The notes: generated from the letters alone by a model not told the origin. Positions 8,859 to 18,169 are shown, numbered from the stretch's first letter. The stretch is 52,546 nt of DNA from Bacteroidales bacterium (GCA_024401635.1 JAKSKP010000005.1:1-52546), one strand, 5' to 3'. Numbers and translations: made by a program.

Positions 8859-8969
8859 TGTGGACACTCTGCTGATTGACGTGGGGAGTGGCCACGCGAC
8901 AGGCCTTCTAGTATATTGTATTGACGTAGAGCGTGGCCACTCCCTCACTTCTCCAAGGAAGTAGCCACA
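8859..8969. repeat. REP/BIME-like paired-hairpin element, copy A
   Basis: This 111-bp element holds two hairpins in opposite orientation. Hairpin 1 pairs GTGGACACTC (8860-8869) with GAGTGGCCAC (8886-8895). Hairpin 2 pairs GTGGCCACTCCCT (8933-8945) with AAGGAAGTAGCCAC (8955-8968). The two inner arms also form a perfect 14-bp inverted repeat, GGGAGTGGCCACGC (8884-8897) with GCGTGGCCACTCCC (8931-8944). A spacer with GGCCTTCTAGTAT separates the hairpins. It lies between the converging 3' ends of the C-GCAxxG gene and ffh, the usual place for REP sequences. Copy B at 11445 has the same length and matches at about 75 of 111 positions without gaps (hand count). Confidence 0.85.
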
Positions 8970-9032
8970 ACTTCAGGAGATTCCGCACCGGAATAAAACT
9001 GTTTTGCCGACTGATTTCGATAAGAAAAGCCA

Positions 9033-10361
9033 TCAATGCCTCATCCGGCGGGCCATTTGCATCATAGCAGCCGGGTTGATTGCCATCTTCATCATCTTGC
9101 GGCTGCTCTCGAACTGCTTGAGAAGCTGATTGACTGCCTGGAGAGACGTTCCTGAACCGTCAGCGATGCGCTTGCGACGGCTGCCGTTGATTATGTCAGG
9201 GTTTTCTCGCTCGTATGGTGTCATTGAAAGAATTATGGCCTCAGTGCTCTTGAAGGCCTTGTCATTATCGATATCTATGTCCTTGATCGCCTTACCAACC
9301 CCAGGAATCATACCTGCCAAATCCTTGATATTACCCATCTTGCGCACCTGCTGTATCTGATTATAGAAATCCTGGAGATTGAACTGATCCTTGGCAATCT
9401 TCTTCTTCATCTCACGGGCCTGTTTCTCGTCGAACTGCTCCTGGGCCTTTTCCACCAGTGACACGACGTCACCCATACCGAGTATCCTATCGGCCATGCG
9501 GGCAGGATGGAACACGTCGAGAGCATCCATCTTCTCCCCTGCCGAAATGAACTTAATCGGTTTGCCGGTGACTGCCTTGATGGACAATGCCGCACCACCG
9601 CGTGTATCTCCGTCCATTTTTGTCAGAACAACGCCCGAAACTGACAATCTCTCATTGAATATTTTTGCCGTTTCTACGGCATCCTGGCCGGTCATCGCAT
9701 CGGCAACAAACAGCGTCTCAGTAGGATTTATAACCTTTGAAAGAGTCTCAATTTCATTCATCAACTCCTCATCCACGCTCAAACGTCCGGCCGTATCAAC
9801 TACGACCACGCTTAATCCGTTTGATTTTGCATAGGTGACGGCGTTCTTTGCTACTTTAACGGGGTCTTTCTCACCTTCCTCACTATAGACGGGCACTCCG
9901 ACACTTTCAGCAAGGACTTTCAACTGATCTATTGCCGCAGGGCGGAAGGTGTCACAGGCAGCAAGCAGGACTTTCATTCCTTTCTTGCTCTTTATGTAAT
10001 TGGCAAGTTTACCGCTAAGCGTGGTCTTACCGGAACCATTGAGACCGGCAACCAGAATGATTGCGGGACTGCCTTTCACGTTGAACTCGCTGGCCTCGCT
10101 TCCCATCAGTGCAGCGAGTTCATCGTGCACGATCTTTATCATCATCTGACCGGGGTTAACTGCCGTCAGAACATTGGCTCCCATTGCCTTAGCTTTTACA
10201 TCATCGCAGAAACCCTTGGCCACCTTATATGACACGTCGGCATCCAGCAGAGCCCTGCGGACTTCCTTCAAAGTTTCGGCAACGTTGATTTCAGTAATCT
10301 TTCCCTGGCCCTTCAGTATTTTGAGCGAACGCTCAAGCTTGTCCTGTAAGTTCTCGAACAT
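9033..10361 (-). CDS. ffh: Signal recognition particle protein Ffh
   Basis: Ffh is the GTPase that binds signal sequences and 4.5S RNA and delivers ribosomes to FtsY at the membrane. The protein reads MFENLQDKLERSLKILKGQG at its start (N domain). It has the P-loop GLNGSGKTT, then DTFRPAAIDQL, DTAGRL and TKMDGDTRGGAALS in the G domain. A methionine-rich M domain follows, with GMIPGVGKAI and the RNA-binding SRRKRIADGSG segment. I chose the ATG at 10361 because it gives the family's normal start; an in-frame ATG at 10382 would add seven residues. The product is 442 residues, normal for Ffh. It is a single-gene unit facing leftward. Confidence 0.96.
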   Translation of the reverse strand: MFENLQDKLERSLKILKGQGKITEINVAETLKEVRRALLDADVSYKVAKGFCDDVKAKAMGANVLTAVNPGQMMIKIVHDELAALMGSEASEFNVKGSPAIILVAGLNGSGKTTLSGKLANYIKSKKGMKVLLAACDTFRPAAIDQLKVLAESVGVPVYSEEGEKDPVKVAKNAVTYAKSNGLSVVVVDTAGRLSVDEELMNEIETLSKVINPTETLFVADAMTGQDAVETAKIFNERLSVSGVVLTKMDGDTRGGAALSIKAVTGKPIKFISAGEKMDALDVFHPARMADRILGMGDVVSLVEKAQEQFDEKQAREMKKKIAKDQFNLQDFYNQIQQVRKMGNIKDLAGMIPGVGKAIKDIDIDNDKAFKSTEAIILSMTPYERENPDIINGSRRKRIADGSGTSLQAVNQLLKQFESSRKMMKMAINPAAMMQMARRMRH

Positions 10362-10402
10362 ATCAATCCGTGTTAAATCCAATCGAATTTCATATTAACG
10401 GA

Positions 10403-10410
10403 CAAATTTA
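10403..10410 (-). promoter_or_regulatory. -7 box for ffh
   Basis: The minus strand reads TAAATTTG (10410 to 10403), 41 bases before the ATG at 10361. A TTTG lies upstream at 10438-10435, but the 24-base spacing is longer than usual, so the -33 element is uncertain. Confidence 0.5.
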
Positions 10411-10454
10411 GGAAATATTGATGATAAAACTGAACAAATGTCATTTTTTTGCCT

Positions 10455-10486
10455 CTTGAAATGCCTTGATTAAACTCCTAACTTTG
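10455..10486 (+). promoter_or_regulatory. Promoter of the RAYT transposase gene
   Basis: CTTG (10455-10458), 20 bases and TAACTTTG (10479-10486) form a near-consensus promoter, so the transposase gene can have its own transcript. Transcription would begin only a few bases before the ATG at 10498. Confidence 0.6.
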
Positions 10487-10497
10487 TTGTGTATGAT

Positions 10498-11469
10498 ATG
10501 AACCATAACAGAAAAATCCAAAACTTCTACAGAATTATGAAACACTTCAATGAGAATGACGATTACGAATGCAATCCTATCCGTTTTTATCACGTATGTA
10601 CCGACGGGGAGGATAATGGCATTGTGTACACATCTGAAAACGATTACAGGCAAGCTGTCACGATAAGCGCAATCTGTGCTTTTAAAGCGAATGTCAAGAT
10701 TGTTTGCTTCTGCCATATGTCAACCCACTCACATTTTGTGATTTGGAGCGACAGCTACGATAAGGCTGAATGTTTTTCCAATTCATTCAAGCGGGATTAT
10801 TCAAGGTATTTCGTTCTGAAATATAAGACGGATCCGGTATATTGCGGAATCTCGGCAAAACCGATTGTCATAGCCGACAGGTATTACCTGATGAACTGCA
10901 TTGCGTATGTCTTGAATAATCCCGTTGCCGCAAAGATTACTTCCAGGGCAGAGGATTACAGGTGGTCATCATTCAATGCATATTTCAGCGAATCATCCGA
11001 CGACAGTGTACCTATCGAACGCCTGGGAGTAAGAAATATCCGCAATATTCTTCAAACCAAGGCAAAATTGAAAAATTCCGGATTCCGTATCAATATGGAC
11101 GGCTCGATACATTTGAAGTCATACATCGATTATGGGATTGTGGAAAGAATTTATGGTGGCAAGAAAGAATTCTACCGTTCGATGGCAATGACCGACAGCG
11201 CCGTCGAAGAGATGAGATATGTTTCGCACGTTGTCCGTTTCAACGATACTGAATTGTACGCGGAAGCACAGGAAATAGCACGCCGGAAATACTCCACAAA
11301 TACCTTGAACCTTCTTACAAAAGAACGGAAGATTGCTCTTGTCATACCTTTGCAGCGAAAAACCAAAGCATCTGTCGAAAGGATAGCACGCATTCTCAGA
11401 ATTAGTCCGAAAGAGGTAAAAAGATATGCAGGATTGATAGAGGATGTGGCCACTCCTTCAGAAAAGTAA
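10498..11469 (+). CDS. REP-associated tyrosine transposase (RAYT, Y1/IS200-like)
   Basis: RAYTs are single-copy relatives of IS200/IS605 Y1 transposases that recognise REP hairpins and cut one strand with a tyrosine. The protein has NPIRFYHVCTDG near the start, an HxH metal-binding motif in CFCHMSTHSHFVIW, and YLMNCIAYVLNNPVAAKIT, where the tyrosines of the catalytic helix are expected. RAEDYRWSSFNAYF follows. A C-terminal helix-turn-helix-like segment (VERIARILRISPKEVKRYAG) may bind DNA. A GTG at 10489 and an ATG at 10537 are alternative starts. The last codons (DVATPSEK) lie inside the first hairpin of REP-like copy B, which links gene and element physically. No terminal repeats flank it as in an autonomous IS. 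Confidence 0.87.
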   Translation: MNHNRKIQNFYRIMKHFNENDDYECNPIRFYHVCTDGEDNGIVYTSENDYRQAVTISAICAFKANVKIVCFCHMSTHSHFVIWSDSYDKAECFSNSFKRDYSRYFVLKYKTDPVYCGISAKPIVIADRYYLMNCIAYVLNNPVAAKITSRAEDYRWSSFNAYFSESSDDSVPIERLGVRNIRNILQTKAKLKNSGFRINMDGSIHLKSYIDYGIVERIYGGKKEFYRSMAMTDSAVEEMRYVSHVVRFNDTELYAEAQEIARRKYSTNTLNLLTKERKIALVIPLQRKTKASVERIARILRISPKEVKRYAGLIEDVATPSEK

Positions 11470-11555
11470 GGGAGTAGCCACGCAACCTGCCTTCTAGTAT
11501 GTTGTGTTGGGGTGAAGTGTGGCCACTCCCTACGCAAACCAAAGGAGTGTCCACA
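11445..11555. repeat. REP/BIME-like paired-hairpin element, copy B
   Basis: This 111-bp element overlaps the 3' end of the RAYT gene. Hairpin 1 pairs GTGGCCACTCCTT (11446-11458) with AAGGGAGTAGCCAC (11468-11481). Hairpin 2 pairs GTGGCCACTCCCT (11519-11531) with AAGGAGTGTCCAC (11542-11554). The outermost arms, extended by two bases each side (11443-11458 and 11542-11557), are also inverted repeats with one mismatch. The spacer carries CCTGCCTTCTAGTAT, as in copy A. Stems are conserved between copies while loops differ, as expected if structure is what the transposase recognises. Confidence 0.87.
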
Positions 11556-11570
11556 TCTAGCAACAGTATC

Positions 11571-11601
11571 TTTCTTTTTCCGGCAAATATTGCTATATTT
11601 G
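11571..11601 (+). promoter_or_regulatory. Promoter of the pyruvate:ferredoxin oxidoreductase gene
   Basis: TTTC (11571-11574), 19 bases and TATATTTG (11594-11601) resemble the TTTG/TAnnTTTG promoter with one mismatch in the -33 element. A leader of about 50 bases would follow. The promoter begins 15 bases after REP-like copy B. Confidence 0.6.
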
Positions 11602-11658
11602 TCAGTATTTTGCGTACGAACGTCAGAACTATAAAATATAAACTTAAAATATCGCATT

Positions 11659-14600
11659 ATGGCACAAAAGAAATTCATTACCTGCGATGGCAACTGGGCA
11701 GCTGCCCACATTGCTTACCTGTTCAGTGAGCATGCTGCCATCTATCCTATCACCCCTTCATCAACAATGGCTGAAAATGTGGACGAATGGGCCGCAGCAG
11801 GTAAAAAGAACCTTTTCGGTGAGGTTGTCAAAGTCACCGAAATGCAGAGCGAAGGCGGAGCTGCCGGAGCCGTACACGGTTCACTTCAGGCCGGTGCCCT
11901 CACCACCACCTTCACGGCATCACAGGGTCTGCTTCTGATGATCCCCAATATGTACAAGATCGCGGGCGAACTTCTCCCCGCAGTCTTCCACGTATCGGCA
12001 CGTGCACTTGCCACCCACGCCCTTTCCATCTTCGGTGACCACCAGGACGTGATGGCCTGCCGCCAGACAGGATTCGCATTCCTCGCTTCCGCATCAGTTC
12101 AGGAAGCCCTCGACCTGGCAGCCGTCGCCCATCTTTCAACCATCAAGAGCAGCGTGCCCTTCGTTCACTTCTTCGACGGATTCCGCACTTCACACGAAAT
12201 CCAGAAGATTGAACTCATAGACGAGGACAAACTCAAGGAAATGATTTCTGAAAAGGCTCTGCAGAATTTCCGCAAGAGGGCTCTGAATCCGGACGCCCCC
12301 GTTACACGCGGTACCGCCCAGAACCCCGACGTATTCTTCCAGAACACCGAGGCACGCAACAAATATTACAGCGAGGTCGATGACATCGTGGCACGCTATA
12401 TGGGTGAAATCTCAGAGCTCACCGGCCGTGACTACCGTCCCTTCGACTTCTACGGCGACCCCAAGGCCGAAAACATCATCATAGCAATGGGCTCAGTGAC
12501 CGAGACCGTGAAAGGCGTGGTCGACAAGCTCGTAGCCGAAGGCAAGAAGGTCGGTCTTATGATAGTCCGCCTCTATCGTCCTTTCTCAGCCAAATACTTC
12601 TTCAAGGCCCTGCCCAAGACAGTGAAGAAAATCGCCGTCCTGGACCGCTGCAAGGAGCCCGGAGCTCTCGGAGAGCCCCTCTATCTCGACATCAAGGCCC
12701 TCTTCCAGGGCGAGGAGAACGCTCCCGTCATCGTAGGCGGCCGTTTCGGTCTCTCTTCAAAGGACACCACTCCTTCACAGATACTCGCAGTCTACGAGAA
12801 TCTCGAGGCCAAAGAGCCCAAGACCAATTTCACCATAGGTATCGTGGATGACGTCACCTTCCTGTCACTCCCCCAGAAAGAGGAATTCTCCATAGTAAAG
12901 GAGGGCACGACCGAATGCCGTTTCTACGGTCTCGGCTCAGACGGTACCGTAGGTGCAAACAAGAACACCATCAAGATCATAGGCGATAACACCACGCTGT
13001 ATGCACAGGGCTACTTCGACTATGACTCCAAGAAGTCAGGCGGATACACCTGCAGCCACCTGCGTTTCGGCAAGGAGCCCATCAAGGCCCCCTACCTTGT
13101 CAGCACCCCTGACTTCGTAGCCTGCCACGTACCTTCATACCTGAGCAAATACGACGTTCTCGAAGGCATCAAGCAGAACGGTACCCTGCTCCTCAACAGC
13201 CTCTGGGACGAGGAAGAGACGCTCAAGCGCATCCCCGACCACGTAAAGGGCATCATCGGACGCAAGAACCTCAAGCTCTACATTATCAACGCCACAAAGA
13301 TTGCAGCTGAGATCGGTCTCGGCGGACGCACCAACACCATACTCCAGAGCGCCTTCTTCAAAATCACGGGCATCATCCCCTACGAGGAGGCCGTCGGTCA
13401 TATGAAGCACGCCATCGACAAGAGCTACGGCAAGAAGGGTGAGAACGTCGTCAAGATGAACTATGCGGCCGTTGACCGCGGCGGCGAATACACCGAGGTC
13501 AAGGTTCCAGCCGACTGGAAGAACATCACTGCGAAATTCGAGATTCCCGGCAAGGAGCGTATGGCTCCCACCTTCGTAAAGGAGATTGCAGACGTCTGCA
13601 ACTCACAGAACGGCAACAAACTGCCTGTCAGCGTATTCACCGTTGACGGCACAATGCCTGCAGGAACCGCTGCATACGAGAAACGCGGAATCGCCGTCAA
13701 GGTTCCCGCCTGGGACGCCGAAAAATGTCTCCAGTGCAACACCTGCGCGATTGTCTGCCCTCACGCCGTGATACGTCCTTTCCTCCTCACCGAGGAACAG
13801 GCAGCCAAGGCTCCCAAGACGATCAAGCTTCTTCCTGTCAAGGGTGCTCCCGCCGGAAGCGAGGCCAAATACTACACTCTCGCCTTCTCCAATGCTGACT
13901 GCACCGGATGCGGCAACTGCGTTGACTACTGCCTTGCCAAGGAGAAAGCCCTTTCAATGGTTCCCTATGACTCCGAGGACGACAAGGTTCAGAAGGAATA
14001 CGAATATCTGGACAAGAAAGTCGGCTACACCGATATCGAGGCATCAAAGGCCAATATGAAGACCTCACAGTTCAACCAGCCCTATTTCGAATTCAGCGGT
14101 GCCTGCGCCGGCTGCGGCGAGACTCCCTACATCAAGGCCATCACCCAGCTCTTCGGTGACAGGATGATGATTTCCAACGCTACCGGTTGCTCTTCAATCT
14201 ACGGTGCTTCATATCCCGCTTCACCTTACTGCACAAACGCTGAAGGTCACGGTCCCGCCTGGCAGAACTCCCTGTTCGAGGACTTCTGCGAGTTCGGTCT
14301 CGGTATGCACGTAGGTTCCGACCGCGCACGTCAGACAGTTGCCAAGCTGATGACGGAAGGTCTCCAGTGCGACTGCTGCAGCGAGGAGATCAAAGCCCTG
14401 TTCCAGCAGTGGCTCGATGCTCCGCAGAACGCAGCTTCCACCCGTGAGGTTGCCGACAAGCTCGTTCCCCTTATGAAGGACTGCGGCTGTGACATCTGCA
14501 AACAGCTTCTCACCTACGAGCACTTCATCCCTGCACGCAGCCAGTGGATCATCGGCGGCGACGGCGCCAGCTATGATATAGGATACGGCGGACTCGACCA

Positions 14601-15183
14601 CGTTCTGGCCAGCGGTGAAAACATCAACATACTCGTTCTGGACACCGAAGTTTACTCCAACACAGGCGGACAGAGCAGCAAGTCAACCCCCGCGGGAGCC
14701 ATAGCCAAATTCGCCGCTTCAGGCAAGAAGGTTCGCAAGAAAGACCTCGGAATGATGGCAATGAGCTACGGGTATGTCTATGTGGCACAGGTTGCAATGG
14801 GAGCTTCCCAGGTTCAGTTCATCAACGCCATCAAGGAAGCCGAGGCCTATGACGGTCCTTCCATCATCATCGCCTATGCACCCTGCATCAACCACGGTCT
14901 GAAGGCCGGTATGGGCTTGAGCCAGCGTGAGGAGAAACTCGCCGTCGAGTGCGGTTACTGGCAGCTCTACCGCTACAATCCCGCCCTCGTGGAAGAAGGA
15001 AAGAATCCTTTCAGCCTTGATTCCAAGGAGCCCGATTGGACCAAATTCCAGGATTTCCTCAAGGGTGAGGTGCGTTTCGCTTCTCTCTACAAGATGTTCC
15101 CCGACCAGGCTGACGAACTCCTCAAGAAGACAGAGGAATTTGCCAAGATCCGTCTGGAGAACTACAAACGTCTTGCAAAATAG
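11659..15183 (+). CDS. nifJ: Pyruvate:ferredoxin (flavodoxin) oxidoreductase
   Basis: This single-chain enzyme of 1174 residues oxidises pyruvate and CoA to acetyl-CoA and CO2 and reduces ferredoxin, the main pyruvate route in anaerobic Bacteroidales. In order it shows the pyruvate-binding domain (AIYPITPSSTMAE), the CoA-region domains, and two [4Fe-4S] cluster motifs (CLQCNTCAIVCP from about residue 690, CTGCGNCVDYC from about 748). The thiamine-diphosphate domain follows with CAGCGETPY, GGDGASYDIGYGG and YSNTGGQSSKSTP. Length and cluster order fit NifJ-type PFOR. It has its own promoter and is followed by a hairpin. The small ferredoxin at 27307 could be an electron acceptor, but that is inference. 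Confidence 0.97.
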   Translation: MAQKKFITCDGNWAAAHIAYLFSEHAAIYPITPSSTMAENVDEWAAAGKKNLFGEVVKVTEMQSEGGAAGAVHGSLQAGALTTTFTASQGLLLMIPNMYKIAGELLPAVFHVSARALATHALSIFGDHQDVMACRQTGFAFLASASVQEALDLAAVAHLSTIKSSVPFVHFFDGFRTSHEIQKIELIDEDKLKEMISEKALQNFRKRALNPDAPVTRGTAQNPDVFFQNTEARNKYYSEVDDIVARYMGEISELTGRDYRPFDFYGDPKAENIIIAMGSVTETVKGVVDKLVAEGKKVGLMIVRLYRPFSAKYFFKALPKTVKKIAVLDRCKEPGALGEPLYLDIKALFQGEENAPVIVGGRFGLSSKDTTPSQILAVYENLEAKEPKTNFTIGIVDDVTFLSLPQKEEFSIVKEGTTECRFYGLGSDGTVGANKNTIKIIGDNTTLYAQGYFDYDSKKSGGYTCSHLRFGKEPIKAPYLVSTPDFVACHVPSYLSKYDVLEGIKQNGTLLLNSLWDEEETLKRIPDHVKGIIGRKNLKLYIINATKIAAEIGLGGRTNTILQSAFFKITGIIPYEEAVGHMKHAIDKSYGKKGENVVKMNYAAVDRGGEYTEVKVPADWKNITAKFEIPGKERMAPTFVKEIADVCNSQNGNKLPVSVFTVDGTMPAGTAAYEKRGIAVKVPAWDAEKCLQCNTCAIVCPHAVIRPFLLTEEQAAKAPKTIKLLPVKGAPAGSEAKYYTLAFSNADCTGCGNCVDYCLAKEKALSMVPYDSEDDKVQKEYEYLDKKVGYTDIEASKANMKTSQFNQPYFEFSGACAGCGETPYIKAITQLFGDRMMISNATGCSSIYGASYPASPYCTNAEGHGPAWQNSLFEDFCEFGLGMHVGSDRARQTVAKLMTEGLQCDCCSEEIKALFQQWLDAPQNAASTREVADKLVPLMKDCGCDICKQLLTYEHFIPARSQWIIGGDGASYDIGYGGLDHVLASGENINILVLDTEVYSNTGGQSSKSTPAGAIAKFAASGKKVRKKDLGMMAMSYGYVYVAQVAMGASQVQFINAIKEAEAYDGPSIIIAYAPCINHGLKAGMGLSQREEKLAVECGYWQLYRYNPALVEEGKNPFSLDSKEPDWTKFQDFLKGEVRFASLYKMFPDQADELLKKTEEFAKIRLENYKRLAK

Positions 15184-15199
15184 TTGAATTTTCATGACA

Positions 15200-15233
15200 A
15201 AAGTCTATGTCAACATAGTTTGGCATAGACTTT
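15200..15233 (+). terminator. Hairpin after nifJ
   Basis: AAAGTCTATG (15200-15209) pairs perfectly with CATAGACTTT (15224-15233) around a 14-base loop, 17 bases after the nifJ stop. No long T run follows, so termination may be partial; the stem could also lie in the leader of the next gene. Confidence 0.5.
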
Positions 15234-15258
15234 GTTATTGAAAAACAATAAATTTTTA

Positions 15259-18069
15259 ATGAAAATGAAAAAATATTTTCTTTCAGTCGTTGCCCTTGTA
15301 TTGACGGCAACCTTCGCGTTCGGACAGAATCCCCTGCCCAACGACCCTGAGGTCAAGACCGGTAAGCTCGAAAACGGAATGACCTACTACATCCGTCACA
15401 ACGCCCTTCCCGAGGGACGCTGCGAATTCTATCTTGCTACAAACGTAGGTGCAATCCAGGAGACTCCCGACCAGGACGGTCTCGCCCACTTCCTCGAGCA
15501 CATGTGCTTCAACGGTCTGAAGAACCTCCCCGGCAAGCAGATGCTCGACTACCTGCAGCACATCGGCGCGGAATTCGGCCGTAACATCAACGCATCGACA
15601 GGCGTTGAGCATACCCAGTATATGCTCAACAATATGCCTATCACCCGTGAAGGCATTCTTGACACCTGCCTTCTGGTAATGCACGACTATTCCCATTTCG
15701 TGCTCAACGAGGCCAGCGAGATCGATGCCGAGCGCGGAGTGATTCTGGAAGAGAAACGCACACGCAACACCGCCTCATGGCGTATGTTCGAGCAGAGCGC
15801 ACCCTATATGTATGGTGAAAGCAGCAAATACGCAAAATGCAATGTCATAGGAAGCGAGGAGAACCTGAAAACCTTCAAGCCTTCAAGCCTCGAGACTTTC
15901 TACAAGACCTGGTACCAGCCCGATATGCAGGCCCTCATCATCGTCGGTGACATTGACGTGGATCAGGTCTACAACAAGGTAGTGAAACTGTTTGCAGACA
16001 TTCCCGCGCCTGCACAGCCCACTGTCAAGGAAATGCCGGCAGTCGAAATCAACGATGAGACCGTAGTTGGAATCCTTACCGACAAGGAGAACACTTCTAC
16101 CAACATCGAATTCATCTGGAAGCTCGGAGAACCCACACCCAAGGCTGTCAACGGTACCGATATGGGCTACTTCGAGAGGATACTCAAACGCATCATCAGA
16201 GGAGTGATGAATGAAAGGTTCAATGACATCGCATCAAAGGCTGACGCTCCTTTCCTCGGGGCCAGCTTTGGAATCTACAATCTTACCGAGACCTGTGAGG
16301 CTGTCGACGGCGAGGTAACCTGCGACAATGCCAAAACCCTCGAAGCTGCCAAGGCATTCCTCACCGAGGTTGAAAAGATGAAACGCTACGGCTTCAACGA
16401 CGGCGAGGTAAACCGTGTCAAGGAGAACATCATCAAGTCATTGAAAGACAAGGTTGCAGGTGTCAGCACACGCAAGAACCCCGAGTTCATATATCCCATC
16501 ATGAACCACTTCTTCAGCGGTTACTCATATCTCGCTCCCGAGACCGAGCTTCAGATTGCCCAGGCTCTCTGCTCACAGGTCAACGCTGCCCTCATCAACC
16601 AGGTTCTGCCCCAGATTTTCACAGGCGAGCACCTTACCATAATATATACAGGCGTTGACCAGGAAGGTCAGGTTCACCCTACAAAGGAACAGCTTCTCGC
16701 CGTTGTTGACGAGGTTAAGAACTCCGAGATCCAGGCAAATGCCGCAGAAGAGATCAGCAGTGATTTCATGGCTGGCATAAAGCTCAAGGCCGGTGCCGTA
16801 AAGAAAACAGCAGCAGGTGATTACAATTCCACAGTATGGACCCTGAAGAACGGTCTCAAGGTGGTTGTCCTGCCCACTGAGTACAAGAAAGACCAGGTCG
16901 TCTTCGATCTCTCCAAGAAGGGCGGACGCAGCCTTGTTCCCGCTGAGGATGTAAGCTCTTTCGACGGTACGGTAATGCAGGTATTCGATTCCAACTGCGG
17001 TATCGCATCTTACAGCAACACCACAGTATCCAAGATGCTGACAGGCAAGACGCTCAGCGTAGCACCCTTCATCACGGGCGCAAGGAGCGGCGTCAGGGGC
17101 AGCAGCACTCCCGAAGACTTCGAAACCGCCCTGCAGCTTCTGAACCTCTATTTCACCAATCCCCGTTTCGACCAGGAAGAATGGAACGTCGGCATCAACC
17201 AGATCAACGCCATTCTGCCCAATATGATCAGCACCCCCGACTACAAGTTCTCAGACCGTCTGTACAAGGGCCTGTTCGGAAACAGCCCCTACGCTTCATA
17301 CCTTTCCGTTGAAACTGCGCAGAAGGCCAATCTGGACACTTATGCAAAATACTACAGGCAGATGTTCAACGACATAGCCGGTGCAACTCTCTACATCGTG
17401 GGCAACGTCGACATCAACACAATCAAGCCTCTTGTAGAGAAATACTGCGGCAGCCTCGCCAAAGGCAAGAAGGCATCCAACTGGAATACCGCCAACATCG
17501 CAGTTCCTGTAAAGGGCAAGATTCAGGATATCTTCAAGGCGACTATGACTACTCCGAAAGCCACGGTTCTTCAGGTTCATACCGCCAATATCCCCTACAC
17601 CCTGCAGAAGGAAGTCAATCTTGATGCGGCAGGCTTCATCCTCGATATGATCTACACCGAGACCCTGCGTGAGCAGGAAGGAGGCACATACGGCGCTTCT
17701 GCTGTATTCAACATCGACTACGAGCCCTTCGAAGATGCAATGCTTCAGGTTTATTTCGATACCAACATCGACCAGCAGGAGAAACTCCGCGAACTGGCCC
17801 TCAAAGGTCTGAACGGTCTTGCAACCGACGGCCCCACCGAGGAGCAGCTCACCCGCGCAATCGAGAATGCAAAGAAGAACCTTCCCGAGAAACGCATCAC
17901 AAATTCCTACTGGATGAGCGCATTCAAGTACAATGCGAACCACGGTGGAAACTATGATGCGGAATATGAGGCTGCAATCAACAATATCACTGCTGACGGC
18001 ATCAAGACTGCAGTCAAGGAAATACTTGACCAGCAGAACTTCTATGAACTTGTTATGCTTCCCGAATAA
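15259..18069 (+). CDS. M16 family zinc metalloprotease (two-domain, exported)
   Basis: The 936-residue product begins MKMKKYFLSVVALVLTATFAFG, a Sec signal peptide. The zinc-binding motif HFLEH lies at residues 77-81 of the N-terminal half, with the downstream glutamate helix typical of insulinase/pitrilysin enzymes (ASEIDAERGVILEEKR). The C-terminal half repeats the fold without the motif and carries the late M16 segment LREQEGGTYGASAVF, with Arg and Tyr residues that bind substrate. Such two-domain M16 proteins degrade peptides in a closed chamber, here probably in the periplasm. The ATG at 15259 is preferred because it begins the signal peptide; one at 15265 is possible. It forms a single-gene unit ended by a strong terminator. 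Confidence 0.93.
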   Translation: MKMKKYFLSVVALVLTATFAFGQNPLPNDPEVKTGKLENGMTYYIRHNALPEGRCEFYLATNVGAIQETPDQDGLAHFLEHMCFNGLKNLPGKQMLDYLQHIGAEFGRNINASTGVEHTQYMLNNMPITREGILDTCLLVMHDYSHFVLNEASEIDAERGVILEEKRTRNTASWRMFEQSAPYMYGESSKYAKCNVIGSEENLKTFKPSSLETFYKTWYQPDMQALIIVGDIDVDQVYNKVVKLFADIPAPAQPTVKEMPAVEINDETVVGILTDKENTSTNIEFIWKLGEPTPKAVNGTDMGYFERILKRIIRGVMNERFNDIASKADAPFLGASFGIYNLTETCEAVDGEVTCDNAKTLEAAKAFLTEVEKMKRYGFNDGEVNRVKENIIKSLKDKVAGVSTRKNPEFIYPIMNHFFSGYSYLAPETELQIAQALCSQVNAALINQVLPQIFTGEHLTIIYTGVDQEGQVHPTKEQLLAVVDEVKNSEIQANAAEEISSDFMAGIKLKAGAVKKTAAGDYNSTVWTLKNGLKVVVLPTEYKKDQVVFDLSKKGGRSLVPAEDVSSFDGTVMQVFDSNCGIASYSNTTVSKMLTGKTLSVAPFITGARSGVRGSSTPEDFETALQLLNLYFTNPRFDQEEWNVGINQINAILPNMISTPDYKFSDRLYKGLFGNSPYASYLSVETAQKANLDTYAKYYRQMFNDIAGATLYIVGNVDINTIKPLVEKYCGSLAKGKKASNWNTANIAVPVKGKIQDIFKATMTTPKATVLQVHTANIPYTLQKEVNLDAAGFILDMIYTETLREQEGGTYGASAVFNIDYEPFEDAMLQVYFDTNIDQQEKLRELALKGLNGLATDGPTEEQLTRAIENAKKNLPEKRITNSYWMSAFKYNANHGGNYDAEYEAAINNITADGIKTAVKEILDQQNFYELVMLPE

Positions 18070-18093
18070 TTCTTCGGCAGAATAATATTGGAG

Positions 18094-18129
18094 ACCGGTC
18101 AAAAGCAATTTTGGCCGGTTTCCTTTTTT
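18094..18129 (+). terminator. Intrinsic terminator of the M16 protease gene
   Basis: ACCGGTCAAAA (18094-18104) pairs with TTTTGGCCGGT (18109-18119), with one G-T wobble and a 4-base loop. A T-rich tail TTTCCTTTTTT follows. Confidence 0.85.
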
Positions 18130-18150
18130 ATATAAATATTTGTAACTTTG
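18119..18150 (+). promoter_or_regulatory. Promoter of the RND efflux operon
   Basis: TTTC (18119-18122), 20 bases and TAACTTTG (18143-18150) give a near-consensus promoter that starts within the tail of the previous terminator. The ATG follows 19 bases after the -7 box. Confidence 0.6.
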
Positions 18151-18169
18151 TTGAATAGAATACTTTTTT

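Noticed and set aside
8980..8994. Perfect small hairpin ATTCCG-CAC-CGGAAT between REP-like copy A and ffh, a possible terminator
   Set aside because: No T run follows on either strand in the right place, so I did not call it a terminator.
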